From positions 70,757 through 134,756 of the forward strand of contig CAZJYI010000007.1 of NCBI GenBank assembly GCA_964550025.1: a DNA stretch of 64,000 nucleotides, given 5' to 3'. Below, one piece after another: positions 60,555 through 64,000 of this stretch. Both the position numbers and the translations under genes were made by a program. Under the pieces are notes generated by a model, which worked only from the letters and a program-made list of their open reading frames with translations, searched no databases and had not been told where the DNA came from. The number at the start of each line of letters is the position of its first letter. The first letter of the stretch is position 1. This DNA comes from CAZJYI01 sp964550025 (GTDB lineage Bacteria; Verrucomicrobiota; Kiritimatiellia; UBA8416; CAYOBW01).

Positions 60555-63500
60555 TCATTCCCCTTCCCTCTCACTGGCCTTGGTCAACTTGAGCGGCGGC
60601 TGAGACTCGGCGGCGCTGACGTCGGCCAGGAGGACTTCAATGGCCTTTCCGAGCTGCGGGTCGCGGCCGGCCGGGATGTCGCCGGGCCGGGCTTCGACGA
60701 TGTGGTCGGGCACGCAGCCGTTCAGTTCCATGTCCTCGCCCGTGCCGCGCACGAACCACCCGCGATCGGGGAGGTGCAGCGTGCCCCAATCCAGGATGCG
60801 CGCCGTGGGTGTCGAGATGACGGCGCCCTGGGTCGGGACGCCAACCAGCTTTCCCCGTTCGAGCGTCTTGATCGCGTGCGAGAAAATCTCGCCGTTGCTG
60901 GTGGTATTCTGGTTGCAGAGTACAGTGATGGGTTTGTCCCACATTGCCTTGCCGAGGTAGCCGGTCGGGTAGCTGCGCTCGCCGCCGCGCGGAATGGTAA
61001 CGGCGTGCATCGGGTGGCAGAGGATGGCGAGCAGACGGTCGGCAACAAAGCCACCGGGGTTGTCTCGAACGTCAATGATCAATCCCTTGCGTCCGACTCC
61101 GCAGGCGAAAACCTCCTGCTCGAACCGGCGCAGGTCGGCCCATTGCATGCGCGCGATATGCAGGTAGCCCAGCCTACCGTCGCTTGCCGACGCGACACGG
61201 TCGCGATTGCGCTCAATCTCCTCTTCGCGGAATAGCTTGCGCGCCTCTTCGTAGCTGATCGTGCGCACGGTCACGACGCGCTCCTCGCCATTCGTCGCGG
61301 CCACCAGGAGCCTGTCGTCGCGCGGATAGACGCCGGTCAGCAACCGCGTCCAGGCCATGTCAGGGCTCACGTCTGCGTCGTTGATTCTGAGAACGGTTTC
61401 GCCAACGCGCACACGGCTGCCGTCACGGTCCGTCGGACCGTCTTCGACCACGTCGGCGACGCGCATACCGGGACCTTCGTGCGACCGCTCGAAGCGCAAT
61501 CCCAGGTGCCCCGTCCGGATCTTCCAGTCGCGCGTCTTCCATTCAGTGCCCCATTCCTTCTTCGAAGCATCGTCTTCCTTGAACCCCAGGTGCGAGGCGT
61601 TCAACTCGCCCATCAGCATGAACACCGTGCGTTCGAATACGGCGCGGCAAGGCGCCGAAGCCGCCATGTCCTCGTACTTCAGACGCATCGCGTCCCAATC
61701 CAGGTTGTTCAGGTTCCCGTCGTAGAAGCGGTCGCGCAGCAGACGCCAGATCGTCCGGAATGCCAATCGCTGGTAGTCGGAGATATCCGTATGTTGAAAC
61801 GCCTTGAACGGGTACTTGACGGTATAGGCGTGCGGAATGCGGTCGACCAGCCAGAGGATCTTGCTGCCCTTCTTGATCCACTTGGCCTGTTCGCCCTGCT
61901 TGTCCGTCATGAACTCCGGCTTGAGATTGTCGGGAAACACAACTTTGTAGGTTCCCTTCTTGCCGCCGACGGCGGCGCGGAAGGCCAGCGCCTTGGAGTC
62001 GTGCGACCAGAAAAGGTGGCTCGGCGACGAATCCCTGACCGCGATGCGGTGTACGCGGTCGGTAAGCCTCTCGAAGTCGATGACAACGTCGACCACGCCG
62101 TTTGTGGCGCCGTTGCCGTCCTTCTTCTTGTCCTCCCCTTTCATCTGTTTCAGCGCTTTCTCGATCGTCCGGTCGCGCTCCGTTTCGCGCTCGTCCGATT
62201 CCCGCAGGTAGACGTAATAGAGGTCTACGGAATCGTCGTACCGCTTGCCGACAAACGCGATCTTGCGTCCGTCCGGAGACCAACGGGCGCTATAGTCCGA
62301 GTTGGGATGGCGCGAGAGATTGTACGGCTCCCGCGAACCGTCGGCCGACACGACCCAGATGTCCCGGTTGCCGTGGCTGTCGCTGAGGTTGCACACGAGC
62401 CACTTACCGTCGGGGGCCCAGTCGTACCACGCCGCGTAGGCGGACCTCGCCACCACCACGCGGTTGCTGCCTGACCGGTCGCAGACCACGATGTCCCCGC
62501 GCTCGACGCAATAGGCGATATTCGACCCCGTCGGGCTCACTGACAGGTTGTACTTGCCGTCCTCGTCATCCGTGACCGGCTTCAGATCGAACGCTGTGTT
62601 CTGCCACCAGTACTCGTTCGTATTGGCGCGGGCGGCTTCCCACACGTTGACACGGTGCCCGTAGTCCCGCAGAACAAGGATGTGCTCGCCGTCCGGCGTG
62701 AAGACGGCTTCCCTTTCGTGAATCCCCGTCTCGGTCGTGACCGCCCGGGGCTCACGCAGAACGGTGTCCATAGCCCACAAATCGCCCCCCGTCGTGAAGC
62801 ACATCTGCAAACCGTCTTCCGTGAAATCAATGGTACCGGTTTCGTCGTTGTTCCACACCGCCGTGTACCAGCGCCGACGGACCGCGGGTCGCACCTGGTC
62901 CGTGTCGGCCTGCAACTCGATCCTCTTCAGCGTTTTGGGCTTGCCGGGGTCAAGCGCGTAGAAGTCGAACAACTGCCGCAGCACCATCGTCCGGCCGTTT
63001 CTGGAGAGCCCGGGAATGATCACCGCACCATCCGTGAAGTGGGTCAACTGCTCTTCCTTTCCTGAAGCCAGCCCGTGCTCCCACACGTTGAAACAGCCGC
63101 TCTTCTGGGCGACGTAGTAGAACCCGCCGCCGTCCGGTTTCCAAAGCGGCGAGCGGCAACCGCCGGGGTCGTCGCACACCAGCTTGAACTCGCCGGTCTC
63201 AAGGTCGTAGAGCCAGATCCGACTGGCATCGCTTCCGCGGTAGCCCTTGCGATAGAGCCGATTGCCGTCGCGCGTGAACAGGATGCGCTTCCCGTCCGGC
63301 GCAATGTCCGCATCGTAGGCGTAGGCGTCGAACAGGAGCTCTTCGCCCAGCCCACTGTCGAGGTAAAGGCGCAGAAGGCGCATCGCATTCGCCCCGCCAT
63401 GGTCGCGCGTGCCGCGGACGAGGATCGACCGGCCGTCGGGGAACCACACGAGCGGGGTGGCGCCTTCCGTGTGGTGGCTGATCTTGCGCGGCGCGCCGCC

Positions 63501-63827
63501 GGCCACGGGCACGGTGTAGACTTGCCAGGTGGCGTCACGATTACTCAGAAAGGCCACCGTCTTGCCATCGGGCGAGACGCACGGCCAGTGGTCAGACGCC
63601 GGGTGATGCGTGAGGCGCGTCGCCTCACCACCGTCGACCGGGGCCACCCAGATGTCGCCCTGCCAGGTGAAGACGAACGACTTGCCGTCCGGCAACGGCC
63701 GCGGGACAGCCGCCAACCGAACGGGCTGCTCGGCGCCAAACAAAAACGAAACGGCCGAGAAGCCGCACAGCACGGACGCCGCACAGAGGCGCCACCGGCG
63801 AGATATCCTGGTCACGATCATACGCAC
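60555..63827 (-). CDS. Tricorn-like S41 protease
   Basis: A 1090-residue exported protease with a signal peptide (about 1-32). Two TolB/WD-like beta-propellers (about 45-320 and 335-680; repeated SPDGK and SPDGRKIAF segments), then a tricorn C1 helical region, a PDZ domain (about 770-855) and a C-terminal S41 catalytic domain. Catalytic residues expected for tricorn are His746 in LNASHLGF and Ser977 in NTTSNGE. It would degrade peptides in the periplasm or outside the cell. ATG 63827 is the first start; 63821 is equally possible. Convergent with the gate-domain gene. Confidence 0.92.
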   Translation of the reverse strand: MRMIVTRISRRWRLCAASVLCGFSAVSFLFGAEQPVRLAAVPRPLPDGKSFVFTWQGDIWVAPVDGGEATRLTHHPASDHWPCVSPDGKTVAFLSNRDATWQVYTVPVAGGAPRKISHHTEGATPLVWFPDGRSILVRGTRDHGGANAMRLLRLYLDSGLGEELLFDAYAYDADIAPDGKRILFTRDGNRLYRKGYRGSDASRIWLYDLETGEFKLVCDDPGGCRSPLWKPDGGGFYYVAQKSGCFNVWEHGLASGKEEQLTHFTDGAVIIPGLSRNGRTMVLRQLFDFYALDPGKPKTLKRIELQADTDQVRPAVRRRWYTAVWNNDETGTIDFTEDGLQMCFTTGGDLWAMDTVLREPRAVTTETGIHEREAVFTPDGEHILVLRDYGHRVNVWEAARANTNEYWWQNTAFDLKPVTDDEDGKYNLSVSPTGSNIAYCVERGDIVVCDRSGSNRVVVARSAYAAWYDWAPDGKWLVCNLSDSHGNRDIWVVSADGSREPYNLSRHPNSDYSARWSPDGRKIAFVGKRYDDSVDLYYVYLRESDERETERDRTIEKALKQMKGEDKKKDGNGATNGVVDVVIDFERLTDRVHRIAVRDSSPSHLFWSHDSKALAFRAAVGGKKGTYKVVFPDNLKPEFMTDKQGEQAKWIKKGSKILWLVDRIPHAYTVKYPFKAFQHTDISDYQRLAFRTIWRLLRDRFYDGNLNNLDWDAMRLKYEDMAASAPCRAVFERTVFMLMGELNASHLGFKEDDASKKEWGTEWKTRDWKIRTGHLGLRFERSHEGPGMRVADVVEDGPTDRDGSRVRVGETVLRINDADVSPDMAWTRLLTGVYPRDDRLLVAATNGEERVVTVRTISYEEARKLFREEEIERNRDRVASASDGRLGYLHIARMQWADLRRFEQEVFACGVGRKGLIIDVRDNPGGFVADRLLAILCHPMHAVTIPRGGERSYPTGYLGKAMWDKPITVLCNQNTTSNGEIFSHAIKTLERGKLVGVPTQGAVISTPTARILDWGTLHLPDRGWFVRGTGEDMELNGCVPDHIVEARPGDIPAGRDPQLGKAIEVLLADVSAAESQPPLKLTKASEREGE

Positions 63828-63910
63828 GTTCCTCTTGATGCTTGGATGGAGAGTCGGTTTCCGCCCCGGTCATGTCAAAGGAAAAGATCCTCATGCATCA
63901 CCCCACGGAC

Positions 63911-63956
63911 GCCGTCAACATCCAGAGTCACGATCGTAGCTCTGGATGTTGACGGC
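63911..63956. repeat. Perfect 17-bp inverted repeat with 12-nt loop
   Basis: GCCGTCAACATCCAGAG (63911-63927) is the exact reverse complement of CTCTGGATGTTGACGGC (63940-63956). The loop TCACGATCGTAG contains a CGATCG palindrome. It is 84 bp upstream of the tricorn-like gene. There is no T tract. It could be a mobile-element end, a terminator of a gene beyond the window, or an operator. Confidence 0.65.
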
Positions 63957-64000
63957 CCAACGCGAGGGAATTGCAGCGCTCAAACCGTTTCCCCACTTTC

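Overview
The window is high-GC bacterial DNA, most likely from the PVC superphylum (Kiritimatiellota, Lentisphaerota or a relative). Markers for this are a Tat-exported Gfo/Idh/MocA oxidoreductase, a PmoA-like (DUF6807-type) protein, an HzsA-related LamG/cytochrome c protein, a URO-D-like methyltransferase under a XylR/AraC-type regulator, a tricorn-like protease and many short intergenic repeats. No rRNA, tRNA, CRISPR array or transposase was recognised.

Layout. 1-10549 (+) is a tightly coupled envelope polysaccharide operon: phosphodiesterase-like enzyme (cut at the window start), GT2, TolC-type channel, predicted nucleotidyltransferase, APH-like kinase, Wzx flippase, O-antigen ligase/Wzy, and a Wzz/BY-kinase protein whose Walker A lysine is lost. 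Five junctions are ATGA overlaps. 10795-15303 carries a metallophosphoesterase, a GT4, an acyltransferase and UppP. 15422-18868 is the HzsA-related protein. 19158-30923 is a signalling cluster: one HPt, three histidine kinases, nine receiver domains, an NtrC-type activator, a NarL-type regulator, two small membrane proteins and a transglutaminase-like protein behind a good sigma-54 promoter match. 30907-40604 holds mutS, rsmA, a PpiC-type isomerase, a DHH-like membrane-anchored protein and a ComEC whose metallo-beta-lactamase domain has lost its metal ligands. 40985-43923 is a restriction-modification island (HNH nuclease, C5 methyltransferase with an N-terminal HTH, Vsr) with an apparent autoregulatory promoter. 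44185-51675 is a sugar/methyl catabolism locus with a divergent regulator. 51961-59266 (-) is a putative cysteine peptidase and a five-gene tripartite ABC efflux operon (HlyD, ATPase, two FtsX-like permeases, TolC). 59438-63827 holds a gate-domain membrane protein and the tricorn-like protease.

Most notable point: the first FtsX-like permease (55978-57126) is interrupted by a single in-frame UGA at codon 66. From memory, homologues of this permease type have Cys there (R-[FY]-C-P-x-[TS]-S). Eleven bases after the UGA comes a 14-bp hairpin with a 4-nt loop, 25 nt from UGA to loop, as expected of a bacterial SECIS. This is a candidate new selenoprotein family. The alternative is a nonsense pseudogene or sequencing error.

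A second theme is 7-bp tandem repeats of several sequence types at or just beyond gene 3' ends. In three genes the repeat supplies the final CAG-TGA codons. A separate 120-140 bp inverted-repeat element occurs at least three times. The restriction-modification promoter, the degenerate enzymes (BY-kinase, ComEC) and the DHH/ComEC pairing are further points of interest.
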